In this document: positions 9,756 through 17,615 of the stretch, piece by piece
Position numbering within the stretch: the stretch's first letter is position 1
Layout of the letters: every line of letters begins with the position of its first letter
Source of the DNA: Nitrosospira sp.
Lineage (GTDB): Bacteria > Pseudomonadota > Gammaproteobacteria > Burkholderiales > Nitrosomonadaceae
Length of the DNA stretch: 18,048 bases
Assembly (NCBI GenBank): GCA_030453055.1
Contig: JAKDLC010000012.1
Location: 1 to 18,048 of the forward strand
Direction: 5' to 3'
Position numbers and translations under genes: made by a program
The notes under the pieces: generated by a model
The model's input: only the letters and a program-made list of their open reading frames with translations
The model's database searches: none
Told to the model about the DNA's origin: nothing

Positions 9756-11183
9756 ATGGAGGAGGCCGGGATGGGTGGAGCATACGTCGGCGAGGCGCCG
9801 TCCGACACACTGGTACTGTTCGGTATCACAGGCGACCTCGCCCAGAAAAAAATCTTTCCCGCGCTCTATGCGATGGCGAAACAGGGCTCACTCACTGTAC
9901 CGGTAGTCGGCGTCGCCTCCTCGAATTGCAGCCTCGCACAACTTCGCGACAAAGCGGCCGAGGCGATAAGGAAATCCTGCGAACCCGGAAAAGTCGATGA
10001 CCGGAATGCGCTCAGCCATCTACTTTCGCTGCTTCGATACGTCAGCGGCAATTACAACAATCCGGATACGTTCCGGACGCTTAAGGAGGCGCTGGGCGAT
10101 GCACGGCGCCCGGCGCACTACCTCGCCATTCCGCCTTCTCTTTTTGCAACGGTCATCAAGGGGCTCGGTGCGACGCATTTGTCCGACGGTGCACGGGTTA
10201 TCGTTGAAAAACCATTCGGACGCGATCTCGCTTCGGCACGAGAACTCAACCGCGTCGCGCGTTCGGTGTTCCCGGAAGACTCGATTTTTCGCATCGATCA
10301 CTTCCTCGGAAAGGAGTCGATCAGGAATATTCTCTATTTCCGCTTCGCCAATTCGCTTCTTGAACCCATCTGGAACCGGAACCACGTGGCCAGCGTCCAG
10401 ATAACGCTGGCGGAGGATTTCGGCGTGGAGGGCCGCGGCGGATTTTACGAATCCGCGGGCTGTCTTCGCGACGTGATTCAGAATCATCTTTTTCAGGTCG
10501 TTGCGCTGCTTGCCATGGAGCCTCCGTCCCATAGGGGTTTTGGATCCGTTCAGGGCGAGAAAGTCAATGTCTTCCAGGCCATGCGTCCGTTGAAATCAGA
10601 CGACCTGGTGCGCGGCCAATATGCCGGCTATCGCAAGGAAGCAGGCGTGGCGGAAGATTCCGATGTCGAAACATTTTGCGCCTTGCGTCTTTTCATTGAT
10701 TCCTGGCGCTGGGGAGGGGTCCCGTGGTACCTGCGCTCGGGCAAATTCCTGGCCGAGACGGCCACCGAGGTTATCGTCCAGCTAAAGCCGCCGCCGCAAC
10801 AGCTTTTCGCCGATACGGGACCGGAAACTTGCGACGCCAACTATTTGCGCTTCAGGCTCTCCCCCATCTCCGCCATTGCTATCGCCGCGCGGGTCAAGCT
10901 GGCGGGAAAAGATTTTATTGGCGATCAGCGAGAATTCTGCCTGGTCGAAGAACATTTTGGACGCGAATCGCCTTACGAGCGGCTTTTGCATGACGCCATG
11001 ATCGGCGACGAGACGCTGTTTACCCAGGAAGAGGCCATAGAGGCGGCCTGGGCGGCGCTCGACCCTGTCCTCGAAACGCATCCTGAGGCTATTCCCTACG
11101 AACGCGGGAGCTGGGGACCCAAGGAGGCGGATAAGCTGATTGCGGCAGATGGTTGCTGGCACAATCCGGAGGCAGGATCATAG
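9756..11183 (+). CDS. zwf: Glucose-6-phosphate 1-dehydrogenase
   Basis: First step of the oxidative pentose phosphate pathway: glucose 6-phosphate to 6-phosphogluconolactone with reduction of NAD(P). From the ATG at 9756 the protein has 475 residues, slightly short of the usual ~490. Coenzyme loop [11 protein letters not shown] is at 22-32, EKPFG at 151-155, the active-site signature DHFLGKE at 181-187 (usually DHYLGKE), and the probable catalytic base His244 in QNH. The start is chosen by AAGGAGG at 9741-9747, eight bases upstream and inside the gnd end. An in-frame TTG at 9720 would overlap gnd and has no such box. gnd and zwf are almost certainly co-translated. No pgl lies next to them. 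Confidence 0.96.
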   Translation: MEEAGMGGAYVGEAPSDTLVLFGITGDLAQKKIFPALYAMAKQGSLTVPVVGVASSNCSLAQLRDKAAEAIRKSCEPGKVDDRNALSHLLSLLRYVSGNYNNPDTFRTLKEALGDARRPAHYLAIPPSLFATVIKGLGATHLSDGARVIVEKPFGRDLASARELNRVARSVFPEDSIFRIDHFLGKESIRNILYFRFANSLLEPIWNRNHVASVQITLAEDFGVEGRGGFYESAGCLRDVIQNHLFQVVALLAMEPPSHRGFGSVQGEKVNVFQAMRPLKSDDLVRGQYAGYRKEAGVAEDSDVETFCALRLFIDSWRWGGVPWYLRSGKFLAETATEVIVQLKPPPQQLFADTGPETCDANYLRFRLSPISAIAIAARVKLAGKDFIGDQREFCLVEEHFGRESPYERLLHDAMIGDETLFTQEEAIEAAWAALDPVLETHPEAIPYERGSWGPKEADKLIAADGCWHNPEAGS

Positions 11184-11227
11184 TGCGATGAGTCTATCAC
11201 CGCGTTCGACATGCGTGGGGCGCGCCG

Positions 11228-11305
11228 CATCCCGCGTCGTTGCGCCTTGCCCTGCACCCCAAAAACCGCGCACCTCACCCCGTCCAACTACCGGATTCAG
11301 GTTAA
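11228..11305 (+). repeat. Dispersed repeat, copy 3, right half only
   Basis: Matches copy 1 from inside its central hairpin to the TTAA terminus, with few differences (for example GCGCACCTC for GCACACTTC, and CAGGTTAA for TAGGTTAA). The left half is absent. Upstream, ATGCG (11211-11215) can pair with CGCAT (11226-11230), so a hairpin is still found where copies 1 and 2 have theirs. It lies 45 bases after the zwf stop, in the same orientation as the other copies. Confidence 0.8.
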
Positions 11306-11421
11306 CAGTACTATGTTGTCGAGGAATTTTACATAGGGGGTGGGAATCAAGCCCCGATTTTGGCGCTTCGACTAACGTAACTGGCGATGTGACATAGAAA
11401 AGAGGCTGACGCGCACTTATC

Positions 11422-11444
11422 AAAGGAAAACTTTATCCTTTTTT
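11422..11444 (+). terminator. Possible weak terminator after zwf
   Basis: AAAGGA (11422-11427) pairs with TCCTTT (11436-11441) around an 8-base loop and runs straight into further T residues to 11444. The stem is short and A/T rich, so efficient termination is doubtful. Position fits the end of the pgi-zwf transcript. Confidence 0.3.
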
Positions 11445-11555
11445 GTCGGAGAAATTTACAATTTAATCTGATGCGAAAAGCGTACGGGAAGAGATTAATC
11501 CGATCATATTATTAGTTTATTGAATATTATAACTTTTTTGCTATTTATGCTTGCC

Positions 11556-11572
11556 TTGGCATGGGTCTTGCT
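11556..11572 (+). promoter_or_regulatory. Sigma-54 (RpoN) promoter for the PEP-CTERM gene
   Basis: TTGGCATGGGTCTTGCT fits the -24/-12 consensus YTGGCACGNNNNTTGCW at every fixed position except C to T after TGGCA. The GG and GC dinucleotides are separated by exactly 10 bases, as required. A start about 12 bases past the GC (near 11583) would give a leader of roughly 88 bases. Sigma-54 promoters need an enhancer-binding activator; the PrsK/PrsR pair is the known one for PEP-CTERM systems, and whether it acts here is an inference. Confidence 0.75.
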
Positions 11573-11596
11573 TTATAGTAAAGCAGGTGTGTCAAG

Positions 11597-11623
11597 GCAT
11601 ACAGCGTGCATACCGTACCGGTA
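11597..11623 (+). promoter_or_regulatory. Direct and inverted repeats in the 5' leader
   Basis: GCATAC occurs at 11597-11602 and again at 11608-11613, 11 bases apart (about one helical turn). It overlaps the dyad TACCG-TAC-CGGTA at 11611-11623. This lies just past the predicted sigma-54 start site, where a repressor or an RNA structure could act. The function is not known. Confidence 0.35.
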
Positions 11624-11670
11624 GGTCGATAAAAAAACATAATTTAACACGTCAACGATCAGGAGAAAAT

Positions 11671-12603
11671 ATGAAAATTAATACTATGAAACTTAAAATG
11701 CTATCGTCTGCGCTAATGATAGCGGGCTTGAGCAGTGGTGCAGTCCATGCCTTGCCACTGGCTCCATTGTTTAACAGCGCGCCAACTGCGACGCTATTGT
11801 CTGATAATAGCGCAGAATTTTTGATTAACGTGGATGGGTCGACCAGCGCCGGCGGAACACCTACCGTGTCGGCCGGCGATCTTTTGATTGCTATCGTCGG
11901 CATCAATACCATCGAGGGGACGACTATTGGCTCGGGCACCAGTTACAACGAGTTGACGGCGCTTAACGCCGTAAAGGTGTCGTCGACGCCGCCGCCGGCG
12001 GATATTGATTTTGCCCCGGCGGGACCCGACGATAGCATGGGTAGCCAGGCCATCGACTTGTGGCAATTTGCATTCGAGCCACTGGCGGCCACCGATGCCG
12101 TCGCCGCCGGCTTTAACTTCTCTGACTTCGGTGGCGGTCAGATGACAGGCGACGGGACCATTACTGTAGTTTTCGAAGATGCGGCGAATAACTATAATCG
12201 TGACGGCACTATCGCACAAGGCATCACTTCAGCGACCGACGGCGATCTTCGGTTCGCGATCGGATTAGATGCAACTGGAAGCAGCGATTTTTTCTCGGCT
12301 ATAGCACCGTTGGATATCGGTGATTTCCTTGCATTGTCATCCGTCACCGCCGTTGACAACTCCAATCTGTCTCTGGACGGGACGATAACTTTTCAAGACT
12401 TTCCCGGGCTGGTACTCAACAACGATATTACGGGTGGTAATGGCGGTCTCTCCAGTTCGAGCAATGTCGCAGGGGGCTTCCCGATTTTTGACAACCTGGA
12501 CTTTACCGTTAACGCTACTCTAGTACCAGAGCCCGGGAGTCTTGCTTTGATAGGCATGGGTCTACTCGGATTTGGCGCCATGCGTCGGGCGAAGCGGTCG
12601 TAA
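11671..12603 (+). CDS. PEP-CTERM sorting domain protein, secreted
   Basis: 310-residue exported protein of unknown function. It has an N-terminal signal peptide (Lys-rich start, hydrophobic core LSSALMIAGLSSGAV, likely cleavage after AVHA at residue 27). A Gly/Asp/Ala/Ser-rich acidic body follows. The C-terminal PEP-CTERM tripartite signal starts with VPEP at 285, then a hydrophobic helix (LALIGMGLLGFGAM) and a basic tail (RRAKRS). Family knowledge: such tails are recognised by exosortase (EpsH/XrtA) in bacteria that make exopolysaccharide, and the proteins end up at the surface or in the matrix. No exosortase gene is in view. The ATG at 11671 is chosen for its AGGAG (11661-11665) and complete signal peptide. 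It appears monocistronic, with its own sigma-54 promoter and terminator. Confidence 0.93.
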   Translation: MKINTMKLKMLSSALMIAGLSSGAVHALPLAPLFNSAPTATLLSDNSAEFLINVDGSTSAGGTPTVSAGDLLIAIVGINTIEGTTIGSGTSYNELTALNAVKVSSTPPPADIDFAPAGPDDSMGSQAIDLWQFAFEPLAATDAVAAGFNFSDFGGGQMTGDGTITVVFEDAANNYNRDGTIAQGITSATDGDLRFAIGLDATGSSDFFSAIAPLDIGDFLALSSVTAVDNSNLSLDGTITFQDFPGLVLNNDITGGNGGLSSSSNVAGGFPIFDNLDFTVNATLVPEPGSLALIGMGLLGFGAMRRAKRS

Positions 12604-12635
12604 AAGCCTGAAAAATCAACAGCGCACCTGATTCA

Positions 12636-12663
12636 AAAAAACCCTCCGTTTGGAGGGTTTTTT
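12636..12663 (+). terminator. Rho-independent terminator after the PEP-CTERM gene
   Basis: AAAAAACCCTCC (12636-12647), loop GTTT (12648-12651), then GGAGGGTTTTTT (12652-12663): a perfect 12 bp stem ending in a T6 run. It lies 32 bases past the stop codon. The A-run on the left arm means it could also work on the opposite strand. Confidence 0.95.
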
Positions 12664-12869
12664 ATTGGCGCGCCGGCATGGGCGCGCTCGCGCGAGTGAA
12701 AGTCCCCCCGTAAGTTGATCACAGCGAGCAAAGCGAAGCGCAACTGCATGAGAGTGACCTGACGCGGGTAAGAAGCGTAAAGCCGGTTGAACCATCCCTA
12801 TAAGGTGCTGGACTCGGCGAGGCGGCTTACGCTAAGATATATTACATTACTATCCCAACCAGGAGCGAT
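12664..12869 (+). other. Structured non-coding segment, possible group II intron fragment or leader
   Basis: 206 bases with no supported gene. It starts GC-rich with the palindrome CTCGCGCGAG, then GTGAAAGTCCCCCC, and further along purine-rich blocks such as GCGAGCAAAGCGAAGCGC. AGCGTAAAGCCG (12774-12785) pairs with CGGCTTACGCT (12823-12833) with one bulge. The GTGAAAGTCC and GCGAAGCG-type motifs recall the 5' domain of bacterial group II introns. That comparison is from memory and unverified. There is no reverse transcriptase and no visible 3' intron end, so at most a fragment. It could instead be a structured leader of the next gene. AGGAG at 12861-12865 serves the following ATG. Confidence 0.4.
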
Positions 12870-14543
12870 ATGGAACTTAAGACCTTGCCGGTAGCCCTGG
12901 TCGAAGAACTCCAAGAACAGCTTGGCCGCGACAAGGTGATAGTGGAAGTCAGTGAATTGGAGATGACTTCACGTACATGTATCCCTTACGGGGAGACGCC
13001 TGCCGCTGCGGTCTATCCGATCAGTGCCGAACAGGTTCAAATCGTTGTGCGGTTGGCAAACGCATTCAATGTTCCGATTTGGCCAGTCAGCACGGGAAAG
13101 AACTGGGGTTACGGTGAAAAAACGGCCTGCTATCCCGGTGGAATTACCATGATCCTGGAGCGGATGACCCGGATTTGGGAGGTCAACGAAGAGCTGGGCT
13201 ATGCTGTCATAGAACCGGGGGTCACCTACAAACAACTGAATGATCATCTAAAACAGAAGCATCCTGCTCTCTGGTCCGACTCGGCAGGCACCACACAGTT
13301 TGCCAGCGTGCTGGGCAATGCGCTGGACAAGGGGCGCGGGTTAACGCCCTATGCCAATCATTTTGAATGTCTTTGCGGCCTGGATGTAGTTCTCCCCAAT
13401 GGCGAATTGCTCGAAACCGGTGGCGGTCCTCAGAGTAACAATAACGTTAGACATACCTACAAGCTGGGGGTGGGTCCGTCTATCGAAGGGTTGTTCGCAC
13501 AATCCAATCTCGGCATTGTAGTGAAGTCGGGAATCTGGCTCATGCCCGCACCCGAATGCTTCGACTGGGCTGCGTTTGAGTACACGACATCCGATGAGAA
13601 ATTTGGCGCCTTTATCGATGACCTGCGACAACTCGTATTCCGCGGCGCCCTGCGATCGCATCCGCATTTGGCCAACGATTTCGCCATGATGTGCATCGTA
13701 TCGCAGTATCCTTTCGATCTACTGGATGGCGCGCGTTGTCTGAGCGAACGAGCGATGGAAACATGGCGTAAGCAGCACGGGATAGCGCGTTGGACCTTCG
13801 GCTGTGGACTGTATGGCAGCCCGGCGGAGGTTAGGTTTCAGAAACAAGCCATCAAGCGCGTACTGGGGCGCTATGGTCGCATTCAGTTCGTGGGCGCGGC
13901 CATCGAGGATAATTGGCACGGGCGCTTGTTACGTCAGGTCGCACCCCTGGTAAACCGCATGCTGGGCAAGTCGGATGCGGCCATCGAGGCATTGGTTCCC
14001 GCGATTAATCTGTTTCGGGGCATACCCACCGATCATTTCGTCCGGCAGGTATATTTCAAATCGCATCAGCAAAAGCCTGTCGACGACATCGATCCGGCAC
14101 GGGACCAATGTGGTTTGCTTTGGATTGGGCCCGTGGTACCGTTCGCTTCCAGGCATGTCATGCACGCGCTGACGCTGGCTAAAGATATCTTTGCGCGCCA
14201 TGAATGCGATTTTTTTGTAGAGATCATTGTGGAAAGCCCGCGCTCGATCATCTTGCTGATAGGCGTATTTTATGCCCGGAACGATCCGGCCGACGCTGTG
14301 CGCGCCCGTGCCTGGTACAATGAGAGCCGAGACGCATTCCTGAAAAACGGCTATCCTCCTTATCGGGTTACCACGATGAGCATGCCGGGCTCTCTGGACA
14401 GAAACCCGGTCGCAAGGGATTTTCTCCGGACCATCAAGAATGCCGTGGATCCTCTGAACCTGGTCGCGCCGGGGCGCTACGGGATATCTGCGCAAACCCA
14501 TCAAGATACTGCCTCACAGCAAGCTGCAAAGCTAGAGCAGTGA
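12870..14543 (+). CDS. FAD-binding oxidoreductase, VAO/p-cresol methylhydroxylase family
   Basis: 557-residue flavoprotein resembling the flavin subunit of 4-cresol dehydrogenase, vanillyl-alcohol oxidase and eugenol hydroxylase. The N-terminal FAD_binding_4 region has PVSTGKNWGYG (72-82), PGVTYKQL (116-123), GRGLTPYANHFECLCGLDVV (155-174) and GPSIEGLFAQSNLGIV (202-217). The C-terminal oxidase part ends in DPLNLVAPGRYGI (527-539), the usual VAO-type close. Known members oxidise para-alkylphenols or benzylic alcohols, often with covalent FAD; the substrate and the linking residue cannot be read here. No cytochrome subunit gene follows, so it may be an oxidase or use another acceptor. No signal peptide. 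AGGAG lies four bases before the ATG. A 121-base gap separates it from the PP-loop gene. Confidence 0.87.
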   Translation: MELKTLPVALVEELQEQLGRDKVIVEVSELEMTSRTCIPYGETPAAAVYPISAEQVQIVVRLANAFNVPIWPVSTGKNWGYGEKTACYPGGITMILERMTRIWEVNEELGYAVIEPGVTYKQLNDHLKQKHPALWSDSAGTTQFASVLGNALDKGRGLTPYANHFECLCGLDVVLPNGELLETGGGPQSNNNVRHTYKLGVGPSIEGLFAQSNLGIVVKSGIWLMPAPECFDWAAFEYTTSDEKFGAFIDDLRQLVFRGALRSHPHLANDFAMMCIVSQYPFDLLDGARCLSERAMETWRKQHGIARWTFGCGLYGSPAEVRFQKQAIKRVLGRYGRIQFVGAAIEDNWHGRLLRQVAPLVNRMLGKSDAAIEALVPAINLFRGIPTDHFVRQVYFKSHQQKPVDDIDPARDQCGLLWIGPVVPFASRHVMHALTLAKDIFARHECDFFVEIIVESPRSIILLIGVFYARNDPADAVRARAWYNESRDAFLKNGYPPYRVTTMSMPGSLDRNPVARDFLRTIKNAVDPLNLVAPGRYGISAQTHQDTASQQAAKLEQ

Positions 14544-14664
14544 TTGCCGCACACGCGTCTTCGGGACTGCATCCGCGATTTACTCTCCGGTTTGCGTATC
14601 ATTTTGTGACTTCTATTCGAGAACGCTTCGTCTTTTGCAACTGATGTATCTGTGAGGCTTTCCT
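14544..14664. other. Gap between flavoprotein and PP-loop genes
   Basis: 121 bases without a supported gene, strong hairpin or clear promoter. It ends with GAGG (14654-14657), the Shine-Dalgarno for the next gene's GTG start. Confidence 0.4.
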
Positions 14665-15735
14665 GTGTCACTCTGCAAACATTGCCTGCTTCCCGGTAAC
14701 GTGCCTGGCGCCAACTTCGATTCGGCTGGTGTTTGCGTTTTCTGCAGACATCACATTCCCGAGGATAGAAGCAAGCTTGACGAAGCCCGGCGGCACCGGC
14801 AGCAAGAACTGGAAACGACGCTGCACGAGTGCCGGGGACAGGGCCCGTACGATGCGTTAGTCTGCTGGAGCGGAGGGAAGGACAGCTTATATCTGCTCCA
14901 CCGTCTCAAAGTTGAGTATGGTCTGAAGGTGCTCGCGTTTACGACGGATGTCAATATTCCAGAGGTAGCATGGGCCAATATCCGAAGAACAATCGAAAAA
15001 CTCGACATCGACCATCTCGTGCACCGCCCTTCCGCCAGGTTTTACCGGAAGCTCTTCAGGTTTTTGCTGATGAATCAGGAAGAGCGTGGCGCGGTATACA
15101 CGGTTTCATATGTATATGCGCCGCTCTTCGAAGGTGACGCGCTAACGGTAGCAACGGAAAAAGGAATTCCGCTTGTCCTTGCGGGATATTCCCCCGGGCA
15201 ACCCGAGCCGGAACGCATGGAGTTTGAATTTTCGCGCAAGCTCATTTCCGAGATCGACTGGACGCCGCCGGGGCTGCGGGAGTCGGATGATTTCACGCCG
15301 GAGGAACTGGGGCGCTTCTGGAATCCACATCGTTATCCGCCTCAAACGCAGTTTCCGCGTTATCTTGCCCCACTGCACGCCTGGGACTATGACCAGGATG
15401 CGATGATTCGTAAGGTTCATGATTTAGGACTTGTGAAGCGTCGATCCCATGGAAATCCCATCCACAGCAACTACCCGATCAACTGGCTTCTGATGTATTC
15501 CGATATTAAACATTTTGGTTATAATCCTTACGCACCGGAGTTTTCCAATCTGATTCGTGATGGAAAAGCGAGTCGCGCCTACTGGAGCGTTATGGCGCCG
15601 ACAGTCGATTTCATGATTCGGCGCCGATTGTTTCTCGGCAGGAATGTTACCCGCCAGATGCAGTGGCTTGGACTGACAGAGAATGAGCTTAGAATCACGC
15701 AACCTCGTGGAGCATACGATCCGAAGATGGAATAG
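14665..15735 (+). CDS. PP-loop ATPase of the N-acetyl sugar amidotransferase (WbpG/PseA-like) family
   Basis: 356-residue protein with an adenine-nucleotide alpha-hydrolase fold. The PP-loop SGGKDS is at 69-74 (CWSGGKDSLYLLH). Paired cysteines Cys4/Cys7 and Cys24/Cys27 form a probable Zn site, as in WbpG-type enzymes. A C-terminal segment with SDIKHFGYNPY and IRDGKASRAYW matches the family's usual end. Known relatives use ATP and ammonia from a partner glutaminase to make amidino groups on sugars of LPS or flagellar glycans. No HisH/WbpH-like glutaminase is adjacent, so the substrate could be different, and thiolation or amidation are both possible. Start is GTG with GAGG seven bases upstream; the in-frame upstream ATG (14644) meets a stop at once. 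The acyl-CoA ligase follows after 41 bases. Confidence 0.8.
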   Translation: MSLCKHCLLPGNVPGANFDSAGVCVFCRHHIPEDRSKLDEARRHRQQELETTLHECRGQGPYDALVCWSGGKDSLYLLHRLKVEYGLKVLAFTTDVNIPEVAWANIRRTIEKLDIDHLVHRPSARFYRKLFRFLLMNQEERGAVYTVSYVYAPLFEGDALTVATEKGIPLVLAGYSPGQPEPERMEFEFSRKLISEIDWTPPGLRESDDFTPEELGRFWNPHRYPPQTQFPRYLAPLHAWDYDQDAMIRKVHDLGLVKRRSHGNPIHSNYPINWLLMYSDIKHFGYNPYAPEFSNLIRDGKASRAYWSVMAPTVDFMIRRRLFLGRNVTRQMQWLGLTENELRITQPRGAYDPKME

Positions 15736-15776
15736 CGTTCAGAGGCAAAGACAGTGGCGCGAACAACGGGGTACGG

Positions 15777-17615
15777 ATGAATCGTAGGACGATACCTGGT
15801 CTACTGGAAGCGCGCTGTGCGGCATCTCCCGCAGCACCTGCATTCTTTACCCTCGGCCTGGATAAGCGTTGGGAACCGGTAAGCTGGGAGCAGTTCGCGC
15901 GAAAGGTGGCATGGATGGGCGCCGCCCTGATCGAGGCGGGTATTGGCAAAGGTGATCGTGTAGGGATTCTGGCGCCTACTTCGCTCGATTGGGAGTATGC
16001 GCAGATGGGGGCATTTGCTGCTGCTGCGACCGTCGCAGGGATTGATCCCAATTATCCATCTGACCAGCTCGACCAGGTGATCAGACTTCTCGATCCTTCC
16101 GTGCTGTTTGTCCAGGACCAGGCAGTGCTCGCAAGGATAGCAGGGGACGTTCGTGATCGAATCAGGCTGGTCATGATCTTTGACGGCGATCGACAGCATG
16201 TATCCGAGCGCAGTGTAAGGGACATTTTTGCAGCAAGCCATGCCCCCGAACTCAAGCAAACCGTTGCCGGTCCGGAACCGCACGATGCAGCCGTAATAGT
16301 TTTTTCTTCCGGAACGACCGGTTCACCTAAAGCAATAATGTTTTCCCACGAGCAGGTATTGGCCGCGATTGACGCGATTTCTGAGCCATTCGATGATCTT
16401 GGGGAAGAAAATGTGCTGCTCTGCTGGCTGCCGCTGGCAAACCTCTTCCAGCGCGTCATTAATTTCTATGCAATCGGCCGGGGTGCTGCCAGTTACATTC
16501 TAAGTAATCCTCGAGAGCTTATGGATCACATCGGGAGCGTGGAGCCTCACATTCTGATCGGCGTGCCCCGTGTATTCGAGCGCATGCAGTCCGGGATTGC
16601 TGAGCGCATTACAACACTTTGGCTGCCGATCCGGTACCTGACCGAGTGGTCCGTGCGTCTCGGGCGGGAGCAGGCGCTTGCAAAAAGTTCCGGAAAGCGT
16701 CCCGGTATCGCGATGTCGGTTTGCTGGCATGTTGCCGACAGAACCATACTGAAGCGGTTGCGCGCGGTCTTCGGTAAGCGATTACGCTATTTTGTCAGCG
16801 GCTCTGCTGCGATGCCGTTATGGCTGCTCGAGTGGTTCGAAGCGATCGGGTTGCCCGTACTTGAAGCGTATGGTGTGAGCGAAAACATTATACCGATGGC
16901 GACCAACAGGTTCTCGCTGAGAAAACCTGGCACCGCCGGTAAGCCGCTTTCCCCCAACCAGATCCGCTTGGCGCAGGATGGAGAAATTCTGGTTCGTGGC
17001 CCAGGCGTATTCCACGGTTATTGGAACGCCCCGGACTCGAGCGCCGAACGATTTACCGCTGATGGCTATTGGTGTACCGGCGATTTTGGCCGCCAGGATG
17101 AGGAAGGGTTCCTTTCCCTTTTAGGGCGAAAATCCGAGGTTTTCAAAACTCCTGAGGGAAAATGGGTATCACCGATGCGCATAGAGGAGCACCTTCAGCG
17201 GGTGGCCTACGTTGGGCAGAGCGTGGTGCTTCAACTGGATTCAGGCGCGATTGCTTCTATTCTCAGTATCGATAAAGCCAAACTAATGTGCATAACGGGT
17301 GACGGTACGGTCGATGAGCAATTGGATGAGCCATGCTCTCAGGGGGTGATTGGCGAGGCATTGCGCGCAGATCTCCGGGTTGCCCTGAAAGATCTGCCGG
17401 GTTATCAGCAACTTGCTGGGGTAGTCGTTACCTTTCAGCAGTTTTCGATTGAGGGCGGCGAGTTAACCACCAACCTGAAACTCCGGCGCAAGATCGTTGA
17501 AGGGCGCTTTGCTGCTCATCTTGAACGTCTTGAAATCGCAATCGCCGCAGCGTTAAAAACCGGCCGGTCAGCCGGCACCCGGTCCGTCCTCATGCCAGTA
17601 ATTCTCTTGACATGA
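15777..17615 (+). CDS. AMP-forming long-chain acyl-CoA ligase (ACSL-like)
   Basis: 612-residue ANL-superfamily enzyme that should adenylate a carboxylic acid and transfer it to CoA (or a carrier thiol). Visible motifs: P-loop SSGTTGSPK (177-185), WLPLAN (217-222), EAYGVSEN (363-370), TGDFGR (434-439), hinge GRKSEVFK (450-457), EGKWVSP (460-466) and the C-terminal catalytic Lys568 in LTTNLKLRR. The length, the WLPL..FQR region and the TPEGKWVSP segment fit long-chain/bubblegum-type ligases better than short aryl-CoA ligases. No transmembrane segment or carrier domain is fused. The Shine-Dalgarno is weak. Its TGA overlaps the start of the next gene (ATGA, 17612-17615), so the two are probably translated together. 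The true substrate is unknown. Confidence 0.9.
   Translation: MNRRTIPGLLEARCAASPAAPAFFTLGLDKRWEPVSWEQFARKVAWMGAALIEAGIGKGDRVGILAPTSLDWEYAQMGAFAAAATVAGIDPNYPSDQLDQVIRLLDPSVLFVQDQAVLARIAGDVRDRIRLVMIFDGDRQHVSERSVRDIFAASHAPELKQTVAGPEPHDAAVIVFSSGTTGSPKAIMFSHEQVLAAIDAISEPFDDLGEENVLLCWLPLANLFQRVINFYAIGRGAASYILSNPRELMDHIGSVEPHILIGVPRVFERMQSGIAERITTLWLPIRYLTEWSVRLGREQALAKSSGKRPGIAMSVCWHVADRTILKRLRAVFGKRLRYFVSGSAAMPLWLLEWFEAIGLPVLEAYGVSENIIPMATNRFSLRKPGTAGKPLSPNQIRLAQDGEILVRGPGVFHGYWNAPDSSAERFTADGYWCTGDFGRQDEEGFLSLLGRKSEVFKTPEGKWVSPMRIEEHLQRVAYVGQSVVLQLDSGAIASILSIDKAKLMCITGDGTVDEQLDEPCSQGVIGEALRADLRVALKDLPGYQQLAGVVVTFQQFSIEGGELTTNLKLRRKIVEGRFAAHLERLEIAIAAALKTGRSAGTRSVLMPVILLT

Larger units (their letters stand above)
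11184..11670. other. zwf to PEP-CTERM gene intergenic region
   Basis: 487 bases without a supported gene. It contains the truncated repeat copy 3, an AT-rich stretch from about 11400, a weak terminator-like hairpin (11422-11444), a sigma-54 promoter (11556-11572), and a 5' leader with a direct and an inverted repeat (11597-11623). The drop in GC compared with the flanking genes is obvious by eye. Confidence 0.6.

Noticed and set aside
11551..11670. Upstream TTG extension of the PEP-CTERM protein
   Set aside because: It would place the sigma-54 promoter inside the gene and bury the signal peptide; the ATG at 11671 has a good AGGAG.
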